Assembly: GCF_900105125.1 (NCBI RefSeq)
Contig: NZ_LT629750.1
Coordinates: 372,001 to 436,000, forward strand
Length of the DNA: 64,000 nt
Source: Bradyrhizobium canariense
GTDB taxonomy: Bacteria; Pseudomonadota; Alphaproteobacteria; Rhizobiales; Xanthobacteraceae
Direction of reading: 5' to 3'
Part shown: positions 1 through 8,462 of the stretch, piece after piece
Position numbering within the stretch: the stretch's first letter is position 1
Layout of the letters: every line of letters begins with the position of its first letter
The notes under the pieces: generated by a model
Seen by the model: only the letters and a program-made list of their open reading frames with translations
Databases searched by the model: none
Told to the model about the DNA's origin: nothing
Position numbers and translations under genes: made by a program

Positions 1-1
1 C

Positions 2-253
2 ATGAGGGCACAACGAGTTTCGAATTCGCTTGGGGCGCACAAGAACGGGACGCACAGAAACAACGGTGAGATCGAGGGGCTTCAATCTCAGTTGGCCTTG
101 TTCAATCAACAGATCGAAGAACTCGAAAAGCGCCAACCCGAGAGCTCGAAAATCGACGCCCTGAAGGCCGGCGCACTTTTGCTCTCTCGTCAAATTGACG
201 ACCTGCGGTGTGCACAGGCGACGGATGAACTGGCTGGGTTGCTGGCCAAGTAA
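2..253 (+). CDS. Small hypothetical protein, possible coiled coil
   Basis: I do not recognise this 83-residue protein. It begins one base inside the window, so the true start could lie further upstream. Residues about 22-75 are rich in Leu, Gln, Glu and Lys with a heptad-like spacing, which suggests a short helical coiled coil. There is no signal peptide or membrane segment. No ribosome-binding site can be judged because of the window edge. It is followed by about 190 bases with no recognisable gene. Small coiled-coil proteins of unknown role are common in Bradyrhizobium. The call rests only on an open frame and plausible composition. Confidence 0.4.
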   Translation: MRAQRVSNSLGAHKNGTHRNNGEIEGLQSQLALFNQQIEELEKRQPESSKIDALKAGALLLSRQIDDLRCAQATDELAGLLAK

Positions 254-447
254 TTACCCGGCGTTTCCATTTTCAGCTCCGGCGCGAGGCAAATTCTGCC
301 GCAGCGGCATCAATTGCCGGGCTCTCGAACCATCCGGTACACAAAGAATGCCTGTTTTTTCCGGGCTTTTTGTTGTGGCACATCATTTGCTGAAACAATC
401 GGCGGAAGGTGTGAACCGCGTTTTGCGGCGTGTATCGGAGTTTGATC

Positions 448-1185
448 ATGCTATTTGCTTTGGGTGCCGCGTCGACCGCATTGAGCGCCATGCAGTCGCT
501 GACCTCATCGGCCTCGTCCTCGACGCAATCCACGGGCTTCGGCCAGGGCTCGTCGGACCCGTTCGAAATCAGTCCGGCTCCGTCGTCGACGAGTTCATCT
601 CAGGCCACCACCGGCTTCAGCGGCGGGGGCTCACAGATATCGCCGGCCACGATGCAGGCGCTGCTTGCGGCGCAAGGCCAGTCGTCGACGACAACTTCGG
701 CATCGACCAGTTCGTCTGACGCGCTGCAGAATCTGTTTTCGCAGATCGACGCCAATGGCGACGGCCAGATCACCAAATCGGAATTCGAGAATGCGCTCGG
801 CGCTGGAGGAACCAACGTCGCGCAGGCCGACGACGTGTTCAGCAAGCTGGACACCAACGGCGATGGCAGCGTGAGTCTCAGCGAATTGTCGTCGGCGTTG
901 AAGGGAGCCGGCGGCGGTCACGGGCATCATCATGCCGACGGTTCGAGCGGATCCGGCAACTCCAGCAGTGCCGACCCGAGCACCGATCCGCTGTTGCAGG
1001 CGCTGCAGGCTTCGTCCTCTACCTCGACATCGGGTAGCAACGCCTTGAGCTCGGCGTCCTTGACAGCTGTAGACTCTTCCTCGCTGACGCCGATATCGCT
1101 CAGTGCGTCATCGTACAATGTGACCCAGCAGATGATTCAACGCCAGGCTCAGATGATGTCGTCGTTATCGGCTTTCAACGCCTGA
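448..1185 (+). CDS. EF-hand domain protein, Ser/Thr-rich
   Basis: This is a 245-residue calcium-binding-type protein with two canonical EF-hand loops. The first is DANGDGQITKSE at about residues 101-112 and the second DTNGDGSVSLSE at about 135-146. Both keep Asp at positions 1, 3 and 5, Gly at 6 and Glu at 12, so both should bind Ca2+. The loops sit inside long Ser/Thr/Gly/Ala-rich low-complexity stretches, and a His cluster (HGHHH) follows the second loop. The ATG was chosen because TCGGAG lies about 7 bases upstream. An in-frame GTG 18 bases earlier is possible. The N-terminus is mildly hydrophobic, but no clear signal peptide is seen. Such proteins are frequent in Bradyrhizobium and may act as calcium sensors or buffers. 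The role here is unknown. Confidence 0.85.
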   Translation: MLFALGAASTALSAMQSLTSSASSSTQSTGFGQGSSDPFEISPAPSSTSSSQATTGFSGGGSQISPATMQALLAAQGQSSTTTSASTSSSDALQNLFSQIDANGDGQITKSEFENALGAGGTNVAQADDVFSKLDTNGDGSVSLSELSSALKGAGGGHGHHHADGSSGSGNSSSADPSTDPLLQALQASSSTSTSGSNALSSASLTAVDSSSLTPISLSASSYNVTQQMIQRQAQMMSSLSAFNA

Positions 1186-1242
1186 CGCGAATAGCCGTCC
1201 ATGCTTCGGTTACGGAGCTGAGGCGCTGCTCAAACATCATCG

Positions 1243-2238
1243 CTAGCCGAAGCGGTCTTGCCAGGCCGGCAGCGCGCCGGGGAAGGGCAGTGCGGTTGCC
1301 GCATACACGCCGCGTGCGATCGCGCGTGCCGTGACATTGGCGGCGACCATGCCAAGTTCGGTGAGACCGAACAGCGGATCGATCGGCTTTTCGCAGGTGG
1401 CGGCTGCGAACACCACGTCGCCATCGAGCGGCGCGTGCACCGGATAGATCGCACGGGCAAATCCGGTTTGCGCGATCATGGCGAGCCGCCTGGCCTGCGG
1501 CTTTGTCAGCACAGCATCGGTCACGACCACTGCCAGCGTGGTGTTCTCCACGGCGGTGATCGCGGGACCGCCCTTGAGGCGCATCGTGAGCATGTCTGAC
1601 GTGAACGAAGTCGGCAGGCCACGCCCGCCATACTCGCTGTCGATTTCAAACGGGGCCGCCCAGAACCACGGCCCGTCGCCGACCGTGACGCTGCCGACGG
1701 CATTGACCACCGCGAGCGCTGCGACGTTGACACCGCCTGGTGTCGCCGCCGAAGCGGAGCCCAGACCGCCTTTTAAATTAGCCACGGTGGCGCCGAGGCC
1801 AGCCCCGACGCTGCCGAGCGTGAATGACGTGCTTGCGGCGGCCGCCGCGGCATAGCCGAGATCCCGGTACGGAGCAAAGCGGCCCCATTCCTTGTCGCCG
1901 CCGTTCAACAGATCGAAGCAGATCGCTCCGGGCACGATCGGAATCACGGCGTCGCGAATCCGGAATCCGCGCCCCTGTTCAGCGAGCCAGGCCTGGACCC
2001 CGCCGCCGGCTTCGAGCCCAAACGCCGAGCCGCCTGAAAACGCGATGGCGTCGATCTGCTCCACCGTGCTGACGGGATCGAGCAGCGAACCCTCACGGAT
2101 GCCGGGCCCGCCGCCGCGCACATCCATCGAGGCGACGGCGGGGCGGTCGAAAACCACCGCGGTGACGCCGGACGCCAGCGTGGCATCCCCGGCATGACCG
2201 ACACGGACGCCCGCGATATCAGTGAGGAGGTTTTTCAA
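1243..2238 (-). CDS. P1 family peptidase (S58, DmpA/L-aminopeptidase type)
   Basis: The 331-residue product matches the DmpA/P1 family of N-terminal-nucleophile aminopeptidases. The family signature is visible near the start: DIAGVRVGHA at about 7-16, then GGGPGIREG and the SGGSAFGLEA stretch at about 68-77. Family members cleave themselves before a Ser or Thr. Here the segment NTTLAVVVTDA at about 232-242 corresponds to that site, so a Thr would become the catalytic N-terminus. The start is a TTG, since no in-frame ATG lies near the conserved beginning. Members release N-terminal amino acids from small peptides or beta-peptides, but the substrate here is not known. The gene lies just downstream of the hybrid kinase on the same strand. 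Confidence 0.88.
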   Translation of the reverse strand: MKNLLTDIAGVRVGHAGDATLASGVTAVVFDRPAVASMDVRGGGPGIREGSLLDPVSTVEQIDAIAFSGGSAFGLEAGGGVQAWLAEQGRGFRIRDAVIPIVPGAICFDLLNGGDKEWGRFAPYRDLGYAAAAAASTSFTLGSVGAGLGATVANLKGGLGSASAATPGGVNVAALAVVNAVGSVTVGDGPWFWAAPFEIDSEYGGRGLPTSFTSDMLTMRLKGGPAITAVENTTLAVVVTDAVLTKPQARRLAMIAQTGFARAIYPVHAPLDGDVVFAAATCEKPIDPLFGLTELGMVAANVTARAIARGVYAATALPFPGALPAWQDRFG

Positions 2239-2314
2239 GAGGCTGGTCCATCGGGGCTTGATCGCGTGGCGCCTATCGATCGTTCGTCACACTGTGACAG
2301 TTGCGAAAAACGCT

Positions 2315-5101
2315 TCAATTGTCGAGAGCCATCCGGATCATTCTGGCGAGCTCCGGCTTGCGATACGGCTTGGCGAGCAGCCGCACGCCGGCATCGAGGC
2401 GCCCATGATGGACGATCGCGTTCTCGGTATATCCTGACGTGAACAAGACCTTGAGCGAAGGGCGCCGCCGCAGGGCTTCATCGGCCAGCAGGCGGCCGTT
2501 CATGGACCCCGGCATGATCACATCGGTGAACAGCAGATTGATCGCAGCATTGGCATCGATCAGATCCAGAGCTTCCCTGGCGTTGGCTGCTTCCAGCGTG
2601 CTGTAACCGAGGCTGTGGATCTGGGTGATCACGTATTTGCGCACCAGTGCATCGTCTTCGACGACCAGGATCGATTCGTGTCCGCCTTCGAGCGGCGAGA
2701 ACGCCAGCATCTCGCCTGCGCCCTGGTCCAATCCGAACGCCCGCGGCAAGTAGAGCTTGACCGTGGTTCCGTGCCCTTCCTCGCTGTAGATCTTGATGTG
2801 TCCGTTGGACTGCTTGACGAGGCCGTAGACCATGCTGAGGCCAAGGCCGGTGCCCTTGCCGATTTCCTTGGTGGTGAAGAACGGATCGAACACCCGTTCG
2901 ATATCCTTGGCGGCAATTCCCTGGCCGGTATCGCTGACGGCAAGCATGACGTAGTTGCCCGGCGTAACCTCGGCGTGCATGTCCGCATAGGCTTCATCGA
3001 GGTAGGTGTTCTTGGTTTCGATCGCGAGGCTGCCGCCGGCCGGCATGGCGTCGCGCGCATTTAACGCGAGGTTGAGAATGGCGGTCGTGAGCTGGTTTGG
3101 ATCGACCAGGGCCGTCCACGCATCTTCGGCAAGCAATGATTCGATCTGGATTTGCTCTCCGAGCGTCGGGCGCAGCAGCTTCACCGCTTCCAGCACCAGC
3201 GCATTGACGTCGATCTCTCGCGGCTGCAATGGCTGCTTGCGCGCAAATGCGAGCAGATGCTTGGTCAACTGGCCGCCGCGCTCGGCGGCTTCGTCGATCA
3301 TCTTGGCGATGGCTTCGAGTTCGGGACGATCGGCAACGGCATCGGCCAGAATCCCGATGGTCCCGGTGATGACGGTGAGAATGTTGTTGAAGTCGTGAGC
3401 GATGCCGCCGGTCAATTGGCCGACGGCTTCCATCTTTTGCGCCTGGCGGTACTGCGCTTCCGCAGCCTGCTTTTCCGTGAGATCCCGGCCGACGAAGAAA
3501 TGCCGCCGCACCGGCTCCGACCATGTTCCCATCCATGTCAGCGTCACGTCGCGGCCGTCCTTGTGGACATAGCGGGTCTCGAAATTGCGCATTTGCCGTC
3601 CGCGCCGCGCCGCCCGCATCTCCTCGCGCGTGCGGTCGAGATCGTCGGGATGAATGAATTTGACGGCGCTATGTCCAATCATTTCCGCGGGCGTGTAGCC
3701 CAGGATGGTCATCGAGCTCGGGCTGACCTGGACGAAATTCCCTTTCGTGTCGGTCACCAGGATGAGATCCTGTGAAGTCTCGAAAATACGTCGCCGCTCC
3801 TCGATCTCCTGATTGAGCGCCTGCTGCGCCCGCTTGCGCTCGCCGATGTCGCGCGCGGTTTTGGAGACGCCGACGATCTGTCCGCTCGCCGACCTGATCG
3901 GGGAGATGCCCAGCGAGACTTCTACCGGCCTGCCATCCCTGTGGAGCCGCAAAGTCTCGTGTTGTTCGATCGCTTCGCCCCGGCCAGCTCGATCGAGGAT
4001 GTCACGCACCTCGGCGCGTCGGTCGGGCGGGACGATGATGTCGATGCGTTGTCCGACGGCCTCGGCGGCCGTAAACCCGAACAGGCGTTCAGCAGCACGG
4101 TTCCAGCCGGTGATGGTGGCATCAAGCGTCTTGGTAATAATGGCGTCGTTGGATGATTCCACGACCGCGCTGAACAGCCGCTCGCGCTCGGTATAGTGAT
4201 CCCTGTCGGAAGCGGCTTGCCGGCGCAGCGACTGCAGCAGGCGAGACAGTTTGGCCTGCAGGGCGACGTTGTCGACGAGCAGCACCGTCAGAACAAAACT
4301 TGCCGCAAAGAGTCCATAGATCCGGCCGACATAAAAGCCGAGGTCGAATCTGGCCACGTTGACCATCGCCGACAACGCGATGTCGAACAGCCATGCGCAG
4401 AGCACGACCATGAGCCAGACGTCGATCAGGGTGTGCGGTCGTTTGAACCAGAGCACGAGCAGGGCCGCGAAGCAGCACAGCAATATCGCCGACACGACGC
4501 CGATCAAGACGGGCGTATAATGGCCGTCGCTCAGCAGCGTCGGCAGAATGTCGTGCCCGCCGGTCACGACCCAGACGACGGCTGCGATCGTAACGCCGAC
4601 GACGATGGCGCTCGTCAGGATCGCGCGGACGGCTGATCCCTGTATTCGGGGGCCGCCGTCCCTGTCTTTCAGCAGCGCGTAAGCCAGCACCAGCAGCGGA
4701 AATCCGCCGTGCCAGATCATGTAAAGCCAGACCGTGGTCTGCGGCCCGGCGTGGAACAGCCCGCTTGGTGCAAACAGGCCTGGAAAGGTCAGGGCGTGAG
4801 CGAGCGCGGCCGCCGCTGTGAACAGATATCCGCTCGCCAGCAGCAAAAGCGCCCATGAACGCGAGATGCTGAACTGCGAAAACAGCAGGATCGCGGTGAT
4901 CAGATCGTTGACCGCAAGCGCGGACTGATAACTGGCGACGAACGCCGGAACCGGCGTAAGCGGCATGCCGGCAAAAGGCACCACGAATGCGAACAGGATC
5001 GACGAGATGCCGACCACGGCGAGCGCTGTGGCACGATCGCGGCGTGTCGCCGGTGTCGTCGAAAGGAAGATTTTGTGATCGTCGTCCGCCTGCACCTGCA
5101 C
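2315..5101 (-). CDS. Membrane hybrid sensor histidine kinase (MASE4-like, PAS-PAS-HisKA-HATPase-REC)
   Basis: This is a hybrid sensor kinase of about 928 residues. The N-terminal 280 residues hold about seven or eight hydrophobic segments resembling a MASE4-type sensor. They are followed by two PAS domains, the phospho-acceptor H-box (GGIAHDFNN, His about 569) and the ATPase domain with N-box NLALNARDA, DTGQG and GKGTGLGLS. A C-terminal receiver carries the phospho-acceptor Asp (about 860, in TDVIMPG) and a conserved Lys-Pro near the end. The receiver shows that phosphate can be relayed internally or to a partner. I chose a GTG start because AGGAGG lies five bases before it. An in-frame TTG 168 bases further upstream would add 56 residues of poor quality. 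The gene is divergent from a single-domain response regulator, a plausible partner. The stimulus is unknown. Confidence 0.9.
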   Translation of the reverse strand: MQVQADDDHKIFLSTTPATRRDRATALAVVGISSILFAFVVPFAGMPLTPVPAFVASYQSALAVNDLITAILLFSQFSISRSWALLLLASGYLFTAAAALAHALTFPGLFAPSGLFHAGPQTTVWLYMIWHGGFPLLVLAYALLKDRDGGPRIQGSAVRAILTSAIVVGVTIAAVVWVVTGGHDILPTLLSDGHYTPVLIGVVSAILLCCFAALLVLWFKRPHTLIDVWLMVVLCAWLFDIALSAMVNVARFDLGFYVGRIYGLFAASFVLTVLLVDNVALQAKLSRLLQSLRRQAASDRDHYTERERLFSAVVESSNDAIITKTLDATITGWNRAAERLFGFTAAEAVGQRIDIIVPPDRRAEVRDILDRAGRGEAIEQHETLRLHRDGRPVEVSLGISPIRSASGQIVGVSKTARDIGERKRAQQALNQEIEERRRIFETSQDLILVTDTKGNFVQVSPSSMTILGYTPAEMIGHSAVKFIHPDDLDRTREEMRAARRGRQMRNFETRYVHKDGRDVTLTWMGTWSEPVRRHFFVGRDLTEKQAAEAQYRQAQKMEAVGQLTGGIAHDFNNILTVITGTIGILADAVADRPELEAIAKMIDEAAERGGQLTKHLLAFARKQPLQPREIDVNALVLEAVKLLRPTLGEQIQIESLLAEDAWTALVDPNQLTTAILNLALNARDAMPAGGSLAIETKNTYLDEAYADMHAEVTPGNYVMLAVSDTGQGIAAKDIERVFDPFFTTKEIGKGTGLGLSMVYGLVKQSNGHIKIYSEEGHGTTVKLYLPRAFGLDQGAGEMLAFSPLEGGHESILVVEDDALVRKYVITQIHSLGYSTLEAANAREALDLIDANAAINLLFTDVIMPGSMNGRLLADEALRRRPSLKVLFTSGYTENAIVHHGRLDAGVRLLAKPYRKPELARMIRMALDN

Positions 5102-5106
5102 TGTCG

Positions 5107-5112
5107 CCTCCT
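5107..5112 (-). promoter_or_regulatory. Ribosome-binding site supporting the GTG start of the hybrid kinase
   Basis: AGGAGG on the minus strand lies five bases before a GTG in the kinase frame. This is a near-ideal Shine-Dalgarno site. It makes the GTG more likely than the upstream TTG, which has no such site. Confidence 0.6.
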
Positions 5113-5417
5113 GCAACCGGCTCGCATGCCATACTAGCGCGCCCGCTGAATCGGCATATTTAGTCGATATGCCAATATCATCCGCGTCAATTTTGCCATG
5201 GATTTCGCTATGGCCCCGGCTTAACGCGCATGCTCCCTGCGGATATTGCGGCGCTTCCGATCGCTTCAACCCAAAGTTACATATTCCTTAATGGAATCGG
5301 AGACCAACCGGTAGCAGTAACCGCATCTTTACTCACAGGCCGAATAATGTCCGGGACGCTCTGACAGAAGTCGGAATTACCAATGTAGGCTGGCTCAAAG
5401 CCGGTCCGGGAGCGCAA

Positions 5418-5804
5418 ATGTCCCGCATTTTAGTTATTGACGATCAATCCGATGTTCGCGCGATGATCTCCATCGTGCTGCGGGTCCACCATTTCGAGAT
5501 CGTAGAGGCCGCGAGCGCGGCAGCAGCGTTGAAAGCGTTCGAAGATTCGAGCTTCGACCTCGCGATCGTTGATATCTTCCTGCAGGGAACCAGCGGTCTC
5601 GATCTCATCAGGACGATGCGTGAGCGCGTTCCGAACCTGCCGGTGGTGGCCATCTCGGGAATGACGGCGCTCGACTTCGTTTCCGCGTCGCCCGAATTGT
5701 CCGACGTCATATGCTTGCAGAAGCCGTTCCGGCCCAAAGACCTGGTCCGGGCGATCGACGCGGCGAATGCGTCGCTGCGACGTCCCGTTGCAGCAGCGCG
5801 TTAA
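5418..5804 (+). CDS. Single-domain response regulator (receiver only)
   Basis: This 128-residue protein is a lone receiver domain. The acidic pair is Asp9-Asp10 (VIDDQ), the phospho-acceptor is Asp52 (AIVDIF), the switch Ser is at about 80 (AISG) and the conserved Lys is at about 102 (QKPF). There is no output domain, so it would act through protein contacts, as a phosphate sink or in a relay. A GGGAG ribosome-binding site sits about six bases before the ATG. It is divergent from the hybrid histidine kinase, with roughly 300 bases between the two starts, which suggests but does not prove a functional pair. Confidence 0.88.
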   Translation: MSRILVIDDQSDVRAMISIVLRVHHFEIVEAASAAAALKAFEDSSFDLAIVDIFLQGTSGLDLIRTMRERVPNLPVVAISGMTALDFVSASPELSDVICLQKPFRPKDLVRAIDAANASLRRPVAAAR

Positions 5805-5841
5805 ACGGGGCGGCAGCGTTTCCATAAGCGGCAAACGAAAA

Positions 5842-5863
5842 CGCCCCCGCGAACCGGGGGGCG
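5842..5863. terminator. GC-rich hairpin between convergent genes
   Basis: A CCCCCG/CGGGGG hairpin lies between the response regulator and the convergent ABC binding-protein gene. It has a slightly bulged stem and no obvious T-run, so it is only a weak candidate terminator or mRNA-stabilising hairpin. Confidence 0.35.
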
Positions 5864-5902
5864 CGATATCGTGGTCGAATTCAGGGTATCGAGAGCCCGA
5901 TC

Positions 5903-7021
5903 TCAAGCCCCTTTGGGATTGATCTCGGTGTAACCGCCCTTGGCATCCCATTTGTAGACGACATAGTCGAGTTGCTTGATGTCGCCCTTGGCATCGAACT
6001 CGAGGGGACCGATCACCGTTTCCCACGAATTGGCCTTGATCGTATCCATGACCTTCTTCGGATCCGTGGTGCCGGCTTTCTTAACGGCGTCCGACCAGAC
6101 TTGCATCGCGGCGTAGGTGTAAAGCGTATAGCCCTCGGGATCGATATTCCTGGACTTGAATTTTTCGACGATGGTCTTGGCGGTCGGCTTGTTGCGGGGG
6201 TCGGGGCCGAAGGTGAACAGCGTGCCTTCGCCGGCAGGCCCCGTGATCGAGGCGAACTCCTTGTCGGCTAGCGCGTCGCCGGCCATCAGAACCGTCTGCA
6301 GGCCCTGGTCGCGCATCTGGCGCAGGATCAGGCCGGCTTCCTGATGGTAGCCGCCGACATAGACCAGGTCGATGTTGTTCAGCTTCAGGCGCGACACGAT
6401 GGCGTTAAAATCCTTGTCGCCCGCGTTGTAGGATTCGAACAGCTTCTCGGTGACGCCGGCCTTGTTGAGCGCTTTCTTGGTCTCGTCGGCGAGGCCTTTG
6501 CCATAGGTCGACTTGTCGTTGAGGATGGCAATATTCTTGCCCTTGTAATTCTTCGCGATGTAATTGCCGGCAACAGTGCCCTGCTGGTCATCACGGCCGC
6601 AGACGCGCGCCACGTTCCAGAGCTTGCGCTCGGTGAACAGCGGATTGGTGGATGCCGGCGTGATCTGCAACACGTTGCCGTCGGCATAGGCCTCCGACGC
6701 CGGGATCGACGACGAAGAACAATAATGGCCGGCGACGAACGGAATTTTCGCGCTGCCGATCTTTTCCGCGACCGAACGCGCCTGCTTGGGATCGCAGGCG
6801 TCGTCCTCGACGTCCAAAGCCAGCTTCTTGCCGAGCACGCCGCCGGCCTCGTTGAGATCCGCCACCGCCTGTTCGGCGCCGTTCTTCATCTGCCGGCCGA
6901 ACGCGGAGTTGCTGCCCGTCATCGGGCCGGCGACAGCGATCGTGATGTCCTGCGCAAGCGCCGTCGTGGACAGGACCAGCGACGCGCCGAGTGCCAGGCC
7001 GATCAGCTTCAATGATTTCAT
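5903..7021 (-). CDS. livK: Branched-chain amino acid ABC transporter substrate-binding protein
   Basis: The 372-residue protein is a periplasmic type I binding protein of the LivJ/LivK family. It has a clear signal peptide (basic MKSLK start, hydrophobic core, cleavage likely after ALA at about residue 23). The mature start (ITIAVAGPMTGSNSAFG) is typical of the family. The later VYVGGYHQEAGLILRQM and GEGTLFTFGPDPR stretches also fit. The ATG was chosen because GAGGA lies a few bases upstream and the signal peptide starts there. The longer open frame adds 63 residues that do not look like protein. It lies about 190 bases downstream of livF and would deliver ligand to the LivHMGF complex. Ligand preference (Leu/Ile/Val or related) is inferred from the family. 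Confidence 0.9.
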   Translation of the reverse strand: MKSLKLIGLALGASLVLSTTALAQDITIAVAGPMTGSNSAFGRQMKNGAEQAVADLNEAGGVLGKKLALDVEDDACDPKQARSVAEKIGSAKIPFVAGHYCSSSSIPASEAYADGNVLQITPASTNPLFTERKLWNVARVCGRDDQQGTVAGNYIAKNYKGKNIAILNDKSTYGKGLADETKKALNKAGVTEKLFESYNAGDKDFNAIVSRLKLNNIDLVYVGGYHQEAGLILRQMRDQGLQTVLMAGDALADKEFASITGPAGEGTLFTFGPDPRNKPTAKTIVEKFKSRNIDPEGYTLYTYAAMQVWSDAVKKAGTTDPKKVMDTIKANSWETVIGPLEFDAKGDIKQLDYVVYKWDAKGGYTEINPKGA

Positions 7022-7209
7022 GAGGAGTCCTCGCGGTGGATCGCTACGGGAATTCCCCGGCTGGCGGCCGGGTCCGGAAATTATCGTCATTGTCGGCTGA
7101 TTTTGCCATGAAGTCATCGGCAAATTTCGGGCAAATCCAAGGGGCCTTCGCAGCATCTTGCCGCAGCGCACGTCTTCCTGACGCTCGCTGGAACGACTCC
7201 CGCGCGGCA

Positions 7210-7944
7210 TTATCCGCGCCGGCCGCCTTCCAGATAGGCTGACCGAACCTCCGGACGCTGCAGCAGTTCGCCGCCTGTTCCGCTCAGCGTGATCAGGCCG
7301 TTGACCATGACATAGCCGCGATGGGCCAGCCGTAGCGCGTGGTTGGCGTTCTGCTCGACGATCAGCACGGTGAGGCCGTCCTGCCGGTTCAAGGTCCGGA
7401 TCGCGTCAAAAATCTGCCGCGCGATCAGCGGCGCCAGTCCAAGCGAGGGCTCGTCCAGCATCAAAAGGCGAGGGCGGCTCATCAACGCTCGGCCGATCGC
7501 CAGCATCTGCTGTTCGCCGCCGGACAATGTGCCGCCGCGCTGGGTCATGCGCTCCTTGAGCCGCGGAAACAGCGTGAAGACGCGTTCCAGCCCGGCGGCG
7601 CGATCGCTCTCGCTGCAGTCGGTGGCGTCGGCGCCCATCTGCAAATTTTCAGCCACGCTCATGCGCGGGAAAATCCGCCGGCCCTCAGGCGATTGCGCAA
7701 TGCGCAGCCGCGCGATCTGATGCGTCGCCACATCTGTGATATCGCGGCCGTCGAACTGGATCTGGCCCGCGCGCGCGCGCGGCTTGCCGAAGATCGTCAT
7801 CATCAGCGTCGACTTGCCGGCGCCGTTGGCGCCGATCAGGGCTACGATCTCGCCGTTGTTGATGTCGAGATCGACACCCTTCAGCGCCTCGATCTTGCCG
7901 TAGGCCGCGCGCAGGCCGCGGATCGCGAGCAGGGGATGAGTCAT
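7210..7944 (-). CDS. livF: Branched-chain amino acid ABC transporter ATP-binding protein LivF
   Basis: This is one of the two ATPase subunits of a high-affinity branched-chain amino acid importer on the cytoplasmic face. The 244-residue length is typical of LivF. Walker A is GANGAGKST at about 38-46, the Q-loop region follows, the signature LSGGEQ is at about 140-145 and Walker B LLMLDEP at about 160-166. The phrase SPEGRRIFPRMSV is characteristic of LivF. The start overlaps the stop of the DUF559 gene as ATGA. In related operons livF normally follows livG directly, so here the pair has been separated by an insertion. It is otherwise intact and should be functional. Confidence 0.94.
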   Translation of the reverse strand: MTHPLLAIRGLRAAYGKIEALKGVDLDINNGEIVALIGANGAGKSTLMMTIFGKPRARAGQIQFDGRDITDVATHQIARLRIAQSPEGRRIFPRMSVAENLQMGADATDCSESDRAAGLERVFTLFPRLKERMTQRGGTLSGGEQQMLAIGRALMSRPRLLMLDEPSLGLAPLIARQIFDAIRTLNRQDGLTVLIVEQNANHALRLAHRGYVMVNGLITLSGTGGELLQRPEVRSAYLEGGRRG

Positions 7945-8462
7945 GCCTTGCTCTCTTTGTCCGGTTTCCCAACGGCGGACGTCGTGCTCCCGCCCCCTGA
8001 AAGGGGGAGGGTCGGGGAGGGGGTCACGCCGCGCGCACGACTTTCAACATGCGTCAAAAGGTCGGTGAGCACACCCTCCAAGTTCGATAATACGTCGTTG
8101 TTCCAATACCGAACGACCGCAACGCCGTTATCCGCGAGCCAATGCGTACGGCGATCATCGGCGTGCTTCTGCTGTTCAGCATGCTGTCCACCGTCTACTT
8201 CAATGGCGAGGCGCAGGCTCGGGCAATAGAAATCAAGCGTGAATGGCCCGACCGGATGCTGCCTCCTGAAATGAAGGCCATTAAACTGGTCACGGCGAAG
8301 TGCATGCCACAGCCGATTTTCAGCATCAGTCATGTTCCCGCGAAGATTTCGCGCGCGCGCAGTCATCCTCCGCGTGCGAGAGAAGCGTGACCCCCTCCCG
8401 CCCGCTTCGCGGTCGACCTCCCCCTTGCAGGGGGAGGTTAAAGAACCATCGTTAGCGGTCAT
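7941..8462 (-). CDS. DUF559 domain protein (Vsr/restriction-endonuclease-like fold) inserted in the liv operon
   Basis: The 173-residue product contains a DUF559 domain at about residues 35-140. The recognisable core is MTDAENRLWHALRRD, FRRQHPVGPFTLDFYC and LAIEVDGGQH. This family is related to very-short-patch-repair and other PD-(D/E)xK-like nucleases. The Asp-Phe-Tyr-Cys and Glu-Val-Asp residues fit a metal site. Residues about 8-26 and 145-157 are translated from the two halves of a GC-rich inverted repeat, so they are probably not part of the fold. Its start overlaps the livG stop and its stop overlaps the livF start, both as ATGA. Nothing in branched-chain amino acid transport needs this protein. 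I infer a mobile or repeat-associated gene. The activity is not known. Confidence 0.85.
   Translation of the reverse strand: MTANDGSLTSPCKGEVDREAGGRGSRFSRTRRMTARARNLRGNMTDAENRLWHALRRDQFNGLHFRRQHPVGPFTLDFYCPSLRLAIEVDGGQHAEQQKHADDRRTHWLADNGVAVVRYWNNDVLSNLEGVLTDLLTHVESRARGVTPSPTLPLSGGGSTTSAVGKPDKESKA
7946..8458. mobile_element. Candidate inserted element carrying the DUF559 gene
   Basis: The DUF559 gene lies between two copies of TCATG, at 7941-7945 and 8459-8463, precisely where livG and livF would be expected to overlap. Inside these, the DNA begins and ends with GC-rich palindromic segments that are inverted relative to each other. The arrangement looks like an insertion with a short target-site duplication. 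The TCATG could instead simply reflect two ATGA gene overlaps. The movement mechanism is unknown. Confidence 0.5.
8015..8399. repeat. Perfect 15-bp inverted repeat flanking the DUF559 core
   Basis: GGGAGGGGGTCACGC at 8015-8029 is the exact reverse complement of the sequence at 8385-8399. Outside each arm is a further short C-rich/G-rich hairpin (about 7992-8010 and 8416-8438). Similar paired hairpins without a gene occur near 49.8 kb. Confidence 0.8.

Noticed and set aside
8142..8390. Plus-strand frame opposite the DUF559 gene
   Set aside because: No ribosome-binding site or family features. The minus-strand DUF559 core is clearly the coding strand.
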